Positions 39,064-49,317 of a DNA stretch of 64,000 bases are shown here, piece by piece. Each line of letters opens with the position of its first letter. Position 1 is the first letter of the stretch. The notes below the pieces were generated by a model. It had not been told where the DNA came from, made no database searches, and saw nothing but the letters and a program-made list of their open reading frames with translations. The stretch is from an uncultured Desulfuromonadales bacterium (GTDB lineage: Bacteria; Desulfobacterota; Desulfuromonadia; Geobacterales; Pseudopelobacteraceae). The DNA lies in assembly GCA_903868145.1 (NCBI GenBank), contig CAIPTY010000083.1, forward strand, positions 45,760 through 109,759. Reading direction: 5' to 3'. A program made the position numbers and the translations under genes.

Positions 39064-39450
39064 TCATTTTTTTGAAAGACAAATCTCGTACTCACGCTTG
39101 TAAGCTCCGCTTCTATTATCCGTAAAAGCCCGGATATGACGCTTTGGATATTTCTGATGTTTGTACATCCCTTGCATAACGGTGCCCTTGACATTACCCG
39201 TGAAAGTGGATACTGAACCGTCTAGCTCTGGTATGTTTAAAGTCAGATTGTCACTACTACCTTTCCAGGAACCCTTAAGGGGCTTGGATGAATTACAAAC
39301 TGACATGGAGTCGCCACTGGATAAGTTGAAATAAATACCCATATCGGAACTCCACCAATACGTTTCAGCAAGTCCTTCTGCAACGGCAGATTTTGTTGAG
39401 ATAAGCAGAGCACACGTGATCAACATTAATGCGAATGACAGTTTTTTCAT
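39064..39450 (-). CDS. Hypothetical secreted protein
   Basis: Signal peptide MKKLSFALMLITCALLISTKSAVAEG; 128 aa; no family recognised. Confidence 0.6.
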   Translation of the reverse strand: MKKLSFALMLITCALLISTKSAVAEGLAETYWWSSDMGIYFNLSSGDSMSVCNSSKPLKGSWKGSSDNLTLNIPELDGSVSTFTGNVKGTVMQGMYKHQKYPKRHIRAFTDNRSGAYKREYEICLSKK

Positions 39451-39498
39451 TTTAGACTACCCCCTGGATTTTTATTGGAGCGGGAAACGAAGTTGCGT

Positions 39499-39666
39499 TT
39501 ATACCCCAGCCTGATGCAATTCTTTAACAACCGCGATAATCTCCTGTCTTGTCAGGATGCCTTTGTTCTCAAGGACAGTGATGAGAGCAAGCATCTCATA
39601 GGAATGGGAGACCACAAGCTCTTCTATGGCGATAATCTGTTCCTCATCCAGCTTGGTCGTCGTCAT
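39499..39666 (-). CDS. Small protein (55 aa), not in ORF track
   Basis: Reverse translation MTTTKLDEEQIIAIEELVVSHSYEMLALITVLENKGILTRQEIIAVVKELHQAGV*; 10 nt after hemerythrin stop, likely same operon. Confidence 0.6.
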   Translation of the reverse strand: MTTTKLDEEQIIAIEELVVSHSYEMLALITVLENKGILTRQEIIAVVKELHQAGV

Positions 39667-39676
39667 ACGTGCCCCT

Positions 39677-40090
39677 TCATTCCTGTGCCATAAGTGGCTT
39701 TATAAATTCGACCATTTTCTTATCAAGCTTGTTAACGTGGTTGATAAAGTAGCGGATGAGAGTTGCATCGATTTTAAATGCAATCTCTTTAGTTGGTTCA
39801 GACCCGGATAGCAGCTCGGAAAGCTTTGCAATATTTTCCTTGAACAAGGCGTGGTGTTCCCGTTGCTCAACAATACCGTTATATTTGTAACGCAGCATAA
39901 TCTCGTCTTCATCTGAAAAGTGAGTGGTTGCGTAATCATTCAGATACGTGAGCAGCCCTGTTACTTCCTCACTCCCCTTCCCTGCCTGAAGAGCCTCGGA
40001 AAGCTTGTCAAATTGCGAAAAGATTTCCTCATGCTGCAGGTCAATGACTGAAACTCCAAGTCTGAGACTTTCTTCCCACTGAATTGCCAT
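39677..40090 (-). CDS. Bacteriohemerythrin
   Basis: WEESLRLGVSVIDLQHEEIFSQFDKL...YATTHFSDEDEIMLRYKYNGIVEQREHHALF...IRYFINHVNKLDKKM: His/Glu/Asp di-iron ligands. Confidence 0.95.
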   Translation of the reverse strand: MAIQWEESLRLGVSVIDLQHEEIFSQFDKLSEALQAGKGSEEVTGLLTYLNDYATTHFSDEDEIMLRYKYNGIVEQREHHALFKENIAKLSELLSGSEPTKEIAFKIDATLIRYFINHVNKLDKKMVEFIKPLMAQE

Positions 40091-40120
40091 GCAGATTTCC
40101 CTTTCAAAAACAGAATTTTA

Positions 40121-40202
40121 ACCATGGAGACACAGAAACACGGAGATTTTCAAAGAGTTTATTGGATTATAAATATCCCTGTGACTCCGTGTCTCTGTGG
40201 TA
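40121..40202. repeat. Dispersed intergenic repeat copy with inverted arms
   Basis: ACCATGGAGACACAGAAACACGGAG ... CTCCGTGTCTCTGTGGT. Confidence 0.7.
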
Positions 40203-40216
40203 AATGTTTTTTTGGT

Positions 40217-40885
40217 TCATCTCACACCGCAGATATCGTTCTCGAAGGGGGGCATGTCAAAACCGATACCCGATAAGAAAGGTATCTGCTCAGGCTTGGT
40301 GTCAAAATCCTTCACATAGCCGTACTCCCCCGCCGAGAAGGTGCGTGAGCCAGCCTTGTTGCTCACCTCGATCATCCCCTCGATGACCAGGAAATAGATG
40401 CCGTTGGCAAGTCCCGGACAGTTGTCGTCGCAGATTTTAAGATCAAACGCGGTGCCCCTCACTCCGATGGTGGCGGCGAAGGTTTTCATCTTGTAGGCAT
40501 CGGGGCTCCCCCGCTTGCTGACCTGCCCGGTCACGGCCCGGAGGCTCCCCTTCACCAGTCCGAAAACCGCCGTGTCATCAGCGGGTTTGTTCTTGTCGAA
40601 AAAATATTTTTCCACCACGAACGTAGTGCCGGGCCGCAGGGTAATCTCGCCGCCGTCGGTAAATTTGACCCTGCCGTAAGTGCGCTTTTCCGAGATCAGG
40701 GTGTCATTCTCCTCCACCGCGGAGTTGACGGAAAGTGTTCGTGACGCGCCATCGGGCTTTTTGCCGAACAGCGGGCCGCTCAGATTGGTCACCGTGCCCA
40801 CACTCGCCGATGCGGTACCCGAAAACGCCATGGCACAGAGCAGCAGGATGCTAGTTGCAATAAGGCAGAGATTTGAATTCCGTCC
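40217..40885 (-). CDS. FecR-domain periplasmic protein
   Basis: Signal peptide; VEENDTLISEKRTYGRVKFTDGGEITLRPGTTFVVEKYFFD...GSLRAVTGQVSKRGSPDAYKMKTFAATIGVRGTAFDL. Confidence 0.85.
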   Translation of the reverse strand, partial: GRNSNLCLIATSILLLCAMAFSGTASASVGTVTNLSGPLFGKKPDGASRTLSVNSAVEENDTLISEKRTYGRVKFTDGGEITLRPGTTFVVEKYFFDKNKPADDTAVFGLVKGSLRAVTGQVSKRGSPDAYKMKTFAATIGVRGTAFDLKICDDNCPGLANGIYFLVIEGMIEVSNKAGSRTFSAGEYGYVKDFDTKPEQIPFLSGIGFDMPPFENDICGVR

Positions 40886-43800
40886 CATTCTGCCCTCCTT
40901 CACCGGTTGAATTTTCTTCTTTTGTCAGGTCGGTGGCTTCCCTTCCCATGACAGCAATATTCTCGTTGAGCGCCTCGTAGACCCCGGGCAGCAGGGCTGC
41001 CGTCTGCGTCGTGAGCACGGTCAGATGGGAGTTGAGGTGATCCCGAATGATGACCTTGCCGTTCAGCGCGTTTAAAAAGCTGTTGCCGGTCAGGTTCTCA
41101 CTGGCCTTGACGGTAACGCCGTTGACGAACACGCTCTCACCGGCCATCAGCAGAACATTGCCGGTCTGGGAGTCGACGAGGCTGTTGATCGTCAGGCTGT
41201 CGTAGATAGAGCCGCTGGCTCCGGCAAACAGGGTCACGTCGCCGTAAGCGGATACGTCGGCGCCGATGGTGGTCGTAAGGGGGCTGTGGGCGGTCACTCG
41301 AACAGTGCTGCCATTTGACTTTACCGCCCCGGCCAGGGTCGTGGCGCCGGTGTTGTCCAACAGTATCAGGCCGCCATTGGTAATGCCCGTCACCGTCAGC
41401 ACACCGCTGTTTTTCAGTTGTATGGCGTTGTTGGTATTGCTGGCGCCCAGCTTGCCCACGGTCGTCTGGAATGGCGTGGTTGCGCCGATCCCGTTCATGG
41501 CAGTTAACTGGGCGCTGCCTGCCACGATTGACGACGCGCCCGGCAAGCCGCTGATCGCTCCGCCGGTGGTGGTCAGTGAGACAGCACCGGTTCCGGCGTT
41601 GATCGCCGTTGAGAAAGAGATATCCTGAGCGCCGCTCAGGGATACCGCACCGTTGCTGGTGGTAATTCCGGCAATCGCCATACCGCCTGTAGCCTCACCC
41701 ACGGTGAAGCTGCCGCCTGCCGCGCTGTTGGAACCGCCGACCGTCAGGTTGGTCCCCGCGCCCGAACTGTTTTTGAAGTTGATGTTACCGGTGGCCCCGG
41801 CGTTTTTCAGGGTAAGTGTCGTGACTGCGTTGCTCCCTCCAAGATCGATGCCGCTCCCTGCGTTGACGGTGAGTGAAGCGGCCTTGATCGAGCCGGTGCC
41901 GGTCACGGAACCTGTGGTGGCGCCGCCCCCCAGGGTATCAATGGTTATAGCGCCCGGTGCCGTAATTGCCCCCAGCAGGGAGAGGGAACCGCCGGAGCTG
42001 AGGAAAGACGCAGTTCCCCCGAGATTCAAGGGGCCATTGATGTTAATTGCCCCGGTATGTCCAGCGTCCCCGAACACCAGACTGGCGGCCGACAGCGGCA
42101 GGGTGCTGGAACCGCTCCCCAGGTTGAGCGCCTGGCTTTTGGTAAAGGTCGTTATCTGGAGCGGTGCGCTGCCGGCGGAGAAGGTTCCCAGGTTGAAGGA
42201 GTCGCCGATCAGACTCACCGGCGCCGACGTGCCGCCATTGGAGACGATACCTTTACTCGTGTCCAGCAGCCCGGTGCCGGAACTCAGCGCGACCCCGCCC
42301 TGGCCGGTGGCGTTGCCGAACAGGTTTATGCCGCTGCCGGCGATGAGTGACAGTTTGCCGCTCGCAGTCAGCACCCCGGTGGTGCCCGTAATGGTGCCGC
42401 TGGCGTTCAGGGAGAGATCGGCAGCGGAGACGGTATTCTGATAGATAATGTTTCCGGTGGAGGTTGCAGAAAGCGCCCCGCTTGCCGTCATTGTACCGGA
42501 TCCCAAGGTCAGCCCGGCGGAGTTGGTGGTCAGGCTGCCGGAGGTGCCGTCAACCGTCAGGGTGCCAACGGTAGTCAGGTCGGTAGCGCCGTTGTTCAGA
42601 TGGGCCACCAGGGTGTTTGCGTCCTTGATGCTGGTCGTGCCACCCGCCACAGTCAGCACTCCGGCAAAGTCGTTGCCGGGATTATTCAAAGCAACACTAT
42701 TGCTACCTGCGGCTATGCTGGTTGTGCCGGTTACGGTCAAAACGCCGGTCTGTGCGACCGCGCCGGTGGAGGTTGCGCCCAGATTGCCCGTGACGGTGGT
42801 TGGGCCGAATGACAGCCCAGCGGAGCTGGTGGTCAGATTGCCGGTAGTGCCGTCAATCGACAGGATGCCGCCTGAAGTCAGATCGGTTGTGCCGGTGGTC
42901 AGATGAGCCGTGAGTGCGCTGGCGTCCTTGATGGTGGTTGTGCCGCCGGTTATTGTGACCGGTCCGGTAAGGGCGTTGGTGGGATCGTTCAGGTTGATCG
43001 TATTTGTACCTGCCAGTATCGAGGTTGCCCCGCTGACGGCAAGTTTTCCGGTCTGACTTACCCCGCCGGTGGAGGTTGCATTGAGGTCTCCGTTTATGGT
43101 GGTTGCGCCGAAGGACAGGCCGACGGAGTTTGTTGTCAGAGTACCGCTGGTACCGTCAACGGTCAGCACTCCGGTAGAGGTCAGGCTTGTTGTTCCTGTG
43201 GTATTCAGGTGAGATGCCTGAGCAACTGTAAGTGTGTTGTTGAAAGCAATATTTCCGCTGATGGTGTTAAGATTTGCAATTGGCACCAGGTTGGCACCGA
43301 GCAGCGAAATACCGGTACCGGCGTTGACGGTAAGTATGGGTGCCGTGATGCCGAATGGAGTCCCCGCAACATCTGCGACAGTGCCGGAGGTTGCCAGGCT
43401 TAGCGGTGTGGCGTCCTTCATGTTTACAGCGCCGTCCAGCACGATGGCGCTGGTATTGACACTGTCACCGATAACGACTGAACCCGCCGTAATGTCTGAC
43501 AATACGGCAGAGTCTATGCCTGTGCCTCCGGCGGTCCCGGCACCCAGGCTGATCTGGCTGACGGATGGGGTCGTGATTGTCACCGTACCGGTGGTGCCGG
43601 CATTGAATGTTGGAGCTTCACCGGTGATGCCGAGACCATTACTCCCCGGTAAGGTGCCAATAAGGCTTCCGAGTCCCCCTGAAACCACCATATTAATCGT
43701 GCCACCATCTGCTATGAATGTAGAACTTGCGTTAAAACCGGTACCTCCGGTGCCACCATAGCTGGTTCCAGCCAGTGCTGTGGCCCCATTGGTGCCTCCC

Positions 43801-46800
43801 GAGCCCTTGCTGCCACCCATGCCGGGATTGCTGCCGAAACTATCACCGCCATTATTCCCGGAACCGGTCAGGTTAATTGAACCCGAAACAGATGCTGTAA
43901 TGGTACCACGAGTGTCAATTCCTGTTCCACCGGAGCCTCCAGAACCGAAATTACCCGCACCGGCAGCACCACCATTGTTGCCGGGGCCAGCAGGACCGCC
44001 AGGACCGCCGCTGCCCCCAAAACCGCCTAAGCCGTTGCCACCGAGCGCACCAGCGCCGGTAAGCGTTATTAAAGGGCTGTTATAAACGTACATCTCTGAA
44101 TAAATACCGGTACCGCCAGCGCCACCCCTGCCAACTCCACCCAAACCACCAGCCCCACCAGCAACGACACTAATGCCGCCACCGTCACCGGCGCCGCCAA
44201 AACCACCGATACCGGTGCCGCCAGCTCCGCCGACGCCGGTCATGCTGATTGAACTGAAACCTCCGTAGCCACCGTAGGTGCCGATGGTGGTGCCGCTCGT
44301 AATGTTAATGCCTCTCCCGCCGTCGCCCCCCGTACCGTCAACACCGGTACTGCCCGAAGCTCCGGTGCCAGTGCCGATACCACCCCAACTTCCGTCACCA
44401 CCCAGGCCGTTACCTCCGGAACCACCGGTGCCGTTCATTGTCAGGCCGCCAGAGATGGACGAAATACTTGCCACATTCATGGAAATACCGGCTCCTCCGG
44501 CACCACCGACCCCGCTCGCACACGACGCCCCCTGGCACTGGCCTCCCGCCCCGCCAATCCCGGTCAGTGCTATTGCACCGGAACCGGTGGTAAGTGTACC
44601 GTAGTTGGATATGGTTATACCATTGCCACCAGCACTGCCTAAGTACGGAGAGTTTTGATCGCCATACGGCCCAGCAGCCCCTCCCGTGCCAATGAGCGTA
44701 ATACTCCCGCTGCCAGCCGACGTGTCGATGCTGCCTGCCATGGAAATACCATGACCGCCAAATGTGCCACCATTGACGGCGCTACCTCCAATGCCGGTTA
44801 TGCTTACATTTCCACCGGCAGTAATAACGCCACCACTGTTGATCGTCACCCCGTTACCACCAGCGACACCCCATGTTTCATCATAATAACCATTACCACC
44901 GGTACCATTAATGTTGATAGCGTTGGATGCATTGATGGGTGCATTGACGACAATGCCGTCGTACGCGTCATACCCTTTCCCCGTCAATTTGATGTTGGCA
45001 GCCGTAAGAGTACCATTCACGATAATGCCAGCATCATACGAAAGGCTCAGCCCCGTCGTGGTCAGATCGATATCTCCGATGGTAGCGGTCAACCCCGAGG
45101 CGCCAATAGTGAGGGATTTATTATAGTTTTTAACCGTCACGGATCCGGCGCTTCCAGAGAGTGAGCCAAAATTGTTACCTGAGTTGTCCAGCGTGTAGGT
45201 GCCGGTGCCTCCGGCTAGTCCCAGTCCTGTCGTTGCAGAGATCGAGGCGGTCTGGGAGAATGTGCCACCGGTTCGGAGAGTCAGAGAAGGGGTGGAAACG
45301 GTGCCATTGACAGATAGATTCCCGGGAGAAGTGAGGGAGATAGCGGTGCTGGAAGAAACAGGAGCATTAATTGCCAAGTCGCCGGCAGTTGTAGCGAGGG
45401 TGATATTAGTAAATAGTCCGTTAAAACCGTTTGTGTTGCCGACGTTGCCTACCGTCAGTGCCTTGCCATTGGTGAAGGAAATCGTTTGCCCGCTGTATGC
45501 GGATGATCCGGCAATAGTATTCACCTGATTCGGACCGCTAAGGTTGAATGAACCATGCATCAGCGCCAGCCCTCCGGCAGTGATGGCAGAACTGGATGTG
45601 GTGGTTGCATCTGATCTGGTCGTCAAGCTCAGATTAGAAACGGATGTGAGACTAAAGGGACTGCTGATGTTCAAGCCGCTTGTATACAGGGTGTCACCGA
45701 TATTCAGGGTAGAGGCTGTTACAGTTCCCAGTTCGGTGTTTGTCAGACCAAGTGTGGGGACACCGGTTGAGTCGAGAGTAATTGCACCAGATATGGGACG
45801 GGAAAAGCTGACAGTCGGTGAAGAGATTCCGCCGCTCAGATTAATGTTGGCTGCATTGATCGCGATGGTACCGTTCAGTGCAGAGAGAGAGGCCGGCTGG
45901 ATAAAGGTGCCACCGGTAGTCAAGTTGAGTGTCGCACCGTCGGGCCACCAGTCGGTGGGTGCACTGACAGTCAGATTACCGGAAGCATTGTCACCGATGG
46001 TCAGGTTTGTGGTCGAAATTCGATTCAACCCCGCCTGGGTAATACTGAGCGAACCACCGGTTATGGTACCCACATCGATAGGAGTATTAGCCGTCAACGG
46101 GGCAAGACTCACACTCTGGGCGGATATTCCGGGACTGCCAATGGTCAGGCCATCCATCTTTAAGTAGACATTCCCTGAACTTGCCTGGATGCCAGCGGTA
46201 AGCCCATCAACCGTGTCGATTGTCAACGGCACTGCTGATGACAGGCTGATCCCACCGACAGTTGACGTTGCCGCCACTTTAGAAATGCTGTTAACGGCAT
46301 TGTCCAGAGAGACATTACCACCAGCTTCTACCGCCAGATTGGTTACTGTCAGCTTGCCCCCGGGATTCGTAGGGTTCTGGTAAACGATGCCATTTGAAAT
46401 CAGGTGCAGGATGTTATTATTGGCAGCGGTTCTAGTAATTGGTGCGTAGATTGAAACACTGCTAGTGTTATTTGTGTCACCAATGCGGAGCACACCGCCG
46501 GGAGATGCATAGCTTACAGAATCAAGATCGCCCTGGGTCAGAAGGAGTGACGGTGTAAAAGAAGGATTTCCCGCACCCAGATCAATAGCACCCGACGTGG
46601 CACGGGTCAGGGTAACCGCCGGAGCATTGATTGTACCCCCGGCCAGGGTCATGCTGTTCGCAGCAAGAGTGATTGCGCCGGAGGTGGTCAATGACCCGGC
46701 TGAATTGTTAATGCTTCCAGCCGTCAGGGAAAGATTGGGGGTGTTTGTAAAAGCGTTTGTCGTGTCTAAAGTGCCGCTGATGGTCATGGCTCCGGTTCCG

Positions 46801-49265
46801 CCATTGATGCTCAACAGAGTTGATGCTGTTATCTTATTGAGGTCGGCCTGTAAAAGGCTGAGGCCACCAACTGCACCCAGCGTTGTTGAGCCAGAAGTGG
46901 CCCGGGAGAGGTTGACATTGGGCGCTGTTATTGTACCGGCGGAGAGGCTCATGCTGTCAGCCACGAGTGAAATTTTATTAGATGTCGAGATAGTCGTGGA
47001 AAGGCTCAGTGCTGTCGTCAAAGAATTGCCGATAGTCAGGGACCCGGCTGTTATGCGACCCAATTCCGCCTGCGTCAACTCGAGTGTGCCACTTGTTGCC
47101 TTACCGGGCAGGATACTGATAACGCCCGATGTGTTTCGCCCCAGAGCAACATTTCCCGGAGTGCTGAGCGAACCTGCCAGAGTCATAACGTCGGCATTGA
47201 GCGTAAGCTGGGGGGCAGATAACGTGACACCGGAAGTTTGCGTGATGGTAGCTGAATTAAGTGTCAGACCGGAAATATAGGTAGGCACCGATGTTGTAGC
47301 AGAAACGGCGATGTCTCCCGTGGTGCTGAGAGTCAGACCGCCCGAAGCGAAGATGTTGGAAATCTCAGTTGGTGTCAGCTCCAGTTTCGTGCCAGTCTTG
47401 GTTGTCAACAAATCGATAGATCTTCCCGCAGTCGTTGGGGCGAGTGTCACACTTCCGTATGAATTGATCTGCTGGTTAAGGGTCAGGTTATCCGCCTTCA
47501 GCGTCACGCTGTTTGAAGGATAAATTCCATAGAGTCCATCAACCGCGTCAATGGTGAGCGGAGTCAATGCCTTCTGGGTGTAGGTTATATCTCCACCTTT
47601 TCCGGCCAGGGTGCCAACGCTGTTGTTAGAATCATTCAGATTTATGGAACCGCCGGATTCCACCGCCAGGTTATTCACCGTCAAGGGAGCTGTCTGTGAG
47701 ATGCCACCTCCCCCGGACATCAGATGCAGGGTACCGCCCCTGGTTATTGGGTTGCTGATTCTCAAGAGAGTGCCAACATTGTACACATCACCTACACGCA
47801 GGACATTGGAAGTAGTGATCGTATTTAGGTCAGACTGAGTCAGTCCCAGTGTAGCCCCGCTAGCGGCTATGCCAAGGTCAATGAAGGTGCCGGCACCCGT
47901 TGTTGCGCGGTTTAGTGTGACGATCGGAGCATTTATTGTCCCGCCAGCCAGAGTCATACCGTTCGCAGCAAGTGAGATAGAACCGGTCGTTGCCAGAGTA
48001 CCCGCAGAATTATCGATGCTTGTGGCTCTCAGTGCGAGGTTGGGAGCATTTGCAAACGCGATTGATGAGTTTAACGATGGGCTGACAGCCATGGTGGACG
48101 CATTCGCGTCGCCAACACTCAGGGCGTTTGCGGCGCTGATACTGCTTAGATCTGACTGGGTCAAGCCGAGAGTGGAACCGCTGCTGGGAGCACCCAGATT
48201 GATAGCGCCCGCCGTAGCACGATTCAGGTTGACGTATTGTGCAGTAGTACTCCCGCCAGATAAGGTCATGCTGTCGGCTTTAAAGTTGAGATTTCGGTTA
48301 GTGGAAACGGTGCCACCCTGGATGATAGCTCCCCCGGTAGACTCAATCTGTATGTTGCTGTAGTCAGCATTGGCAATAGTACTACTGCCAGCATACAGTG
48401 TGGTGCCTTGGGTCGATTTGAGGAAGATACGGCCTTTTTCATCGGAAGAGACGTGATCTGCGCTGATGATACCTTTCTGATTGACAAGAGCACCGAAAAT
48501 GCTGACCGAACCGTCGGTAACCAGGAGAGAGCCGATGTTGGTAGCCGTATCGGTCGGAGAATTGACCACTACCGCCACCTCGGGGTTGTTTGGATCGACA
48601 ATATAAACCTGTTGTCCGGCTGCCAGAACAATATCGCCATTGGGAGCGGTGATGATCCCGGTATTCGTGACATTCGGCGCTATAAGCCAGACCTTGCCGC
48701 CGCCCGTCGTGGTAATGGTTCCCGCGTTGCTCACGGGACCGGACGCAGCTCCGCCGCTGAAACTGTAGGTGCCATTGATAAAATCATTGTTGGATATCCC
48801 CAGCGAAGATGCCACCAGACCGCCGACGTTGACCTGCGAACCGGCGCCGAACAGGATGCCGTTGGGGTTGATCAGAAAGACCTTGCCGTTGGAATCGAGC
48901 ATGCCGAAGATACTGGAACTGGTTGGACCGATCACCCGGTTGAGCACGGCGCTGCTGGTGCTCTGCTGGTTGAAGGTGGTGCGCTCACCGGCTCCGATGG
49001 AGAAACCCTGCCAGTTGATGATCGAGTTGGGGGAGTTGGTGACGGTGAGGGTGCTCCCCGATGTGACAAAGGTGGCGGTACCGTTAACCACCTGCTGCCC
49101 GGTGGGCAGGGCATCGGCACGACCGGCGGCCAGCGCCAGAGCGGCTGCGACCACGACCGCAGTAACGGTTATCGGCGGCGGTCCGCCATTCCCCTTGACG
49201 ATCTCTGCAACGATGACCCACGCGTCTTTGGCTTTGCTCCAGATCAGGCGATAGGCTTTATTCAT
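40851..49265 (-). CDS. Two-partner secretion exoprotein (TpsA, filamentous-hemagglutinin type)
   Basis: ESPR-like MNKAYRLIWSKAKDAWVIVAEI; TPS domain NSPNSIINWQGFSIGAGERTTFNQQSTSSAVLNRVIG...GKVFLINPNGILFGAGSQVNVGGLVASSL; extensive beta-helix-type repeats. Confidence 0.93.
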   Translation of the reverse strand: MNKAYRLIWSKAKDAWVIVAEIVKGNGGPPPITVTAVVVAAALALAAGRADALPTGQQVVNGTATFVTSGSTLTVTNSPNSIINWQGFSIGAGERTTFNQQSTSSAVLNRVIGPTSSSIFGMLDSNGKVFLINPNGILFGAGSQVNVGGLVASSLGISNNDFINGTYSFSGGAASGPVSNAGTITTTGGGKVWLIAPNVTNTGIITAPNGDIVLAAGQQVYIVDPNNPEVAVVVNSPTDTATNIGSLLVTDGSVSIFGALVNQKGIISADHVSSDEKGRIFLKSTQGTTLYAGSSTIANADYSNIQIESTGGAIIQGGTVSTNRNLNFKADSMTLSGGSTTAQYVNLNRATAGAINLGAPSSGSTLGLTQSDLSSISAANALSVGDANASTMAVSPSLNSSIAFANAPNLALRATSIDNSAGTLATTGSISLAANGMTLAGGTINAPIVTLNRATTGAGTFIDLGIAASGATLGLTQSDLNTITTSNVLRVGDVYNVGTLLRISNPITRGGTLHLMSGGGGISQTAPLTVNNLAVESGGSINLNDSNNSVGTLAGKGGDITYTQKALTPLTIDAVDGLYGIYPSNSVTLKADNLTLNQQINSYGSVTLAPTTAGRSIDLLTTKTGTKLELTPTEISNIFASGGLTLSTTGDIAVSATTSVPTYISGLTLNSATITQTSGVTLSAPQLTLNADVMTLAGSLSTPGNVALGRNTSGVISILPGKATSGTLELTQAELGRITAGSLTIGNSLTTALSLSTTISTSNKISLVADSMSLSAGTITAPNVNLSRATSGSTTLGAVGGLSLLQADLNKITASTLLSINGGTGAMTISGTLDTTNAFTNTPNLSLTAGSINNSAGSLTTSGAITLAANSMTLAGGTINAPAVTLTRATSGAIDLGAGNPSFTPSLLLTQGDLDSVSYASPGGVLRIGDTNNTSSVSIYAPITRTAANNNILHLISNGIVYQNPTNPGGKLTVTNLAVEAGGNVSLDNAVNSISKVAATSTVGGISLSSAVPLTIDTVDGLTAGIQASSGNVYLKMDGLTIGSPGISAQSVSLAPLTANTPIDVGTITGGSLSITQAGLNRISTTNLTIGDNASGNLTVSAPTDWWPDGATLNLTTGGTFIQPASLSALNGTIAINAANINLSGGISSPTVSFSRPISGAITLDSTGVPTLGLTNTELGTVTASTLNIGDTLYTSGLNISSPFSLTSVSNLSLTTRSDATTTSSSAITAGGLALMHGSFNLSGPNQVNTIAGSSAYSGQTISFTNGKALTVGNVGNTNGFNGLFTNITLATTAGDLAINAPVSSSTAISLTSPGNLSVNGTVSTPSLTLRTGGTFSQTASISATTGLGLAGGTGTYTLDNSGNNFGSLSGSAGSVTVKNYNKSLTIGASGLTATIGDIDLTTTGLSLSYDAGIIVNGTLTAANIKLTGKGYDAYDGIVVNAPINASNAININGTGGNGYYDETWGVAGGNGVTINSGGVITAGGNVSITGIGGSAVNGGTFGGHGISMAGSIDTSAGSGSITLIGTGGAAGPYGDQNSPYLGSAGGNGITISNYGTLTTGSGAIALTGIGGAGGQCQGASCASGVGGAGGAGISMNVASISSISGGLTMNGTGGSGGNGLGGDGSWGGIGTGTGASGSTGVDGTGGDGGRGINITSGTTIGTYGGYGGFSSISMTGVGGAGGTGIGGFGGAGDGGGISVVAGGAGGLGGVGRGGAGGTGIYSEMYVYNSPLITLTGAGALGGNGLGGFGGSGGPGGPAGPGNNGGAAGAGNFGSGGSGGTGIDTRGTITASVSGSINLTGSGNNGGDSFGSNPGMGGSKGSGGTNGATALAGTSYGGTGGTGFNASSTFIADGGTINMVVSGGLGSLIGTLPGSNGLGITGEAPTFNAGTTGTVTITTPSVSQISLGAGTAGGTGIDSAVLSDITAGSVVIGDSVNTSAIVLDGAVNMKDATPLSLATSGTVADVAGTPFGITAPILTVNAGTGISLLGANLVPIANLNTISGNIAFNNTLTVAQASHLNTTGTTSLTSTGVLTVDGTSGTLTTNSVGLSFGATTINGDLNATSTGGVSQTGKLAVSGATSILAGTNTINLNDPTNALTGPVTITGGTTTIKDASALTAHLTTGTTDLTSGGILSIDGTTGNLTTSSAGLSFGPTTVTGNLGATSTGAVAQTGVLTVTGTTSIAAGSNSVALNNPGNDFAGVLTVAGGTTSIKDANTLVAHLNNGATDLTTVGTLTVDGTSGSLTTNSAGLTLGSGTMTASGALSATSTGNIIYQNTVSAADLSLNASGTITGTTGVLTASGKLSLIAGSGINLFGNATGQGGVALSSGTGLLDTSKGIVSNGGTSAPVSLIGDSFNLGTFSAGSAPLQITTFTKSQALNLGSGSSTLPLSAASLVFGDAGHTGAININGPLNLGGTASFLSSGGSLSLLGAITAPGAITIDTLGGGATTGSVTGTGSIKAASLTVNAGSGIDLGGSNAVTTLTLKNAGATGNINFKNSSGAGTNLTVGGSNSAAGGSFTVGEATGGMAIAGITTSNGAVSLSGAQDISFSTAINAGTGAVSLTTTGGAISGLPGASSIVAGSAQLTAMNGIGATTPFQTTVGKLGASNTNNAIQLKNSGVLTVTGITNGGLILLDNTGATTLAGAVKSNGSTVRVTAHSPLTTTIGADVSAYGDVTLFAGASGSIYDSLTINSLVDSQTGNVLLMAGESVFVNGVTVKASENLTGNSFLNALNGKVIIRDHLNSHLTVLTTQTAALLPGVYEALNENIAVMGREATDLTKEENSTGEGGQNGTEFKSLPYCN
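43690..44900 (-). repeat. Glycine-rich region inside TpsA
   Basis: GGNGVTINSGG...GGAGGTGIGGFGGAGDGGGISVVAGGAGGLGGVGRGGAGGTGIYSE...GGNGLGGFGGSGGPGGPAGPGNNGGAAGAGNFGSGGSGGTGID. Confidence 0.8.
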
Positions 49266-49317
49266 GGGGCTACTCCTTATTCCGCACCCTTGATCCATTC
49301 GGAAAAAGGGAGGGCTG

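Noticed and set aside
40851-41300. Contact-dependent inhibition toxin at the TpsA C-terminus
   Set aside because: C-terminal sequence continues as beta-helix-like repeat and a short tail (...VYEALNENIAVMGREATDLTKEENSTGEGGQNGTEFKSLPYCN); no pretoxin motif or small immunity gene follows.
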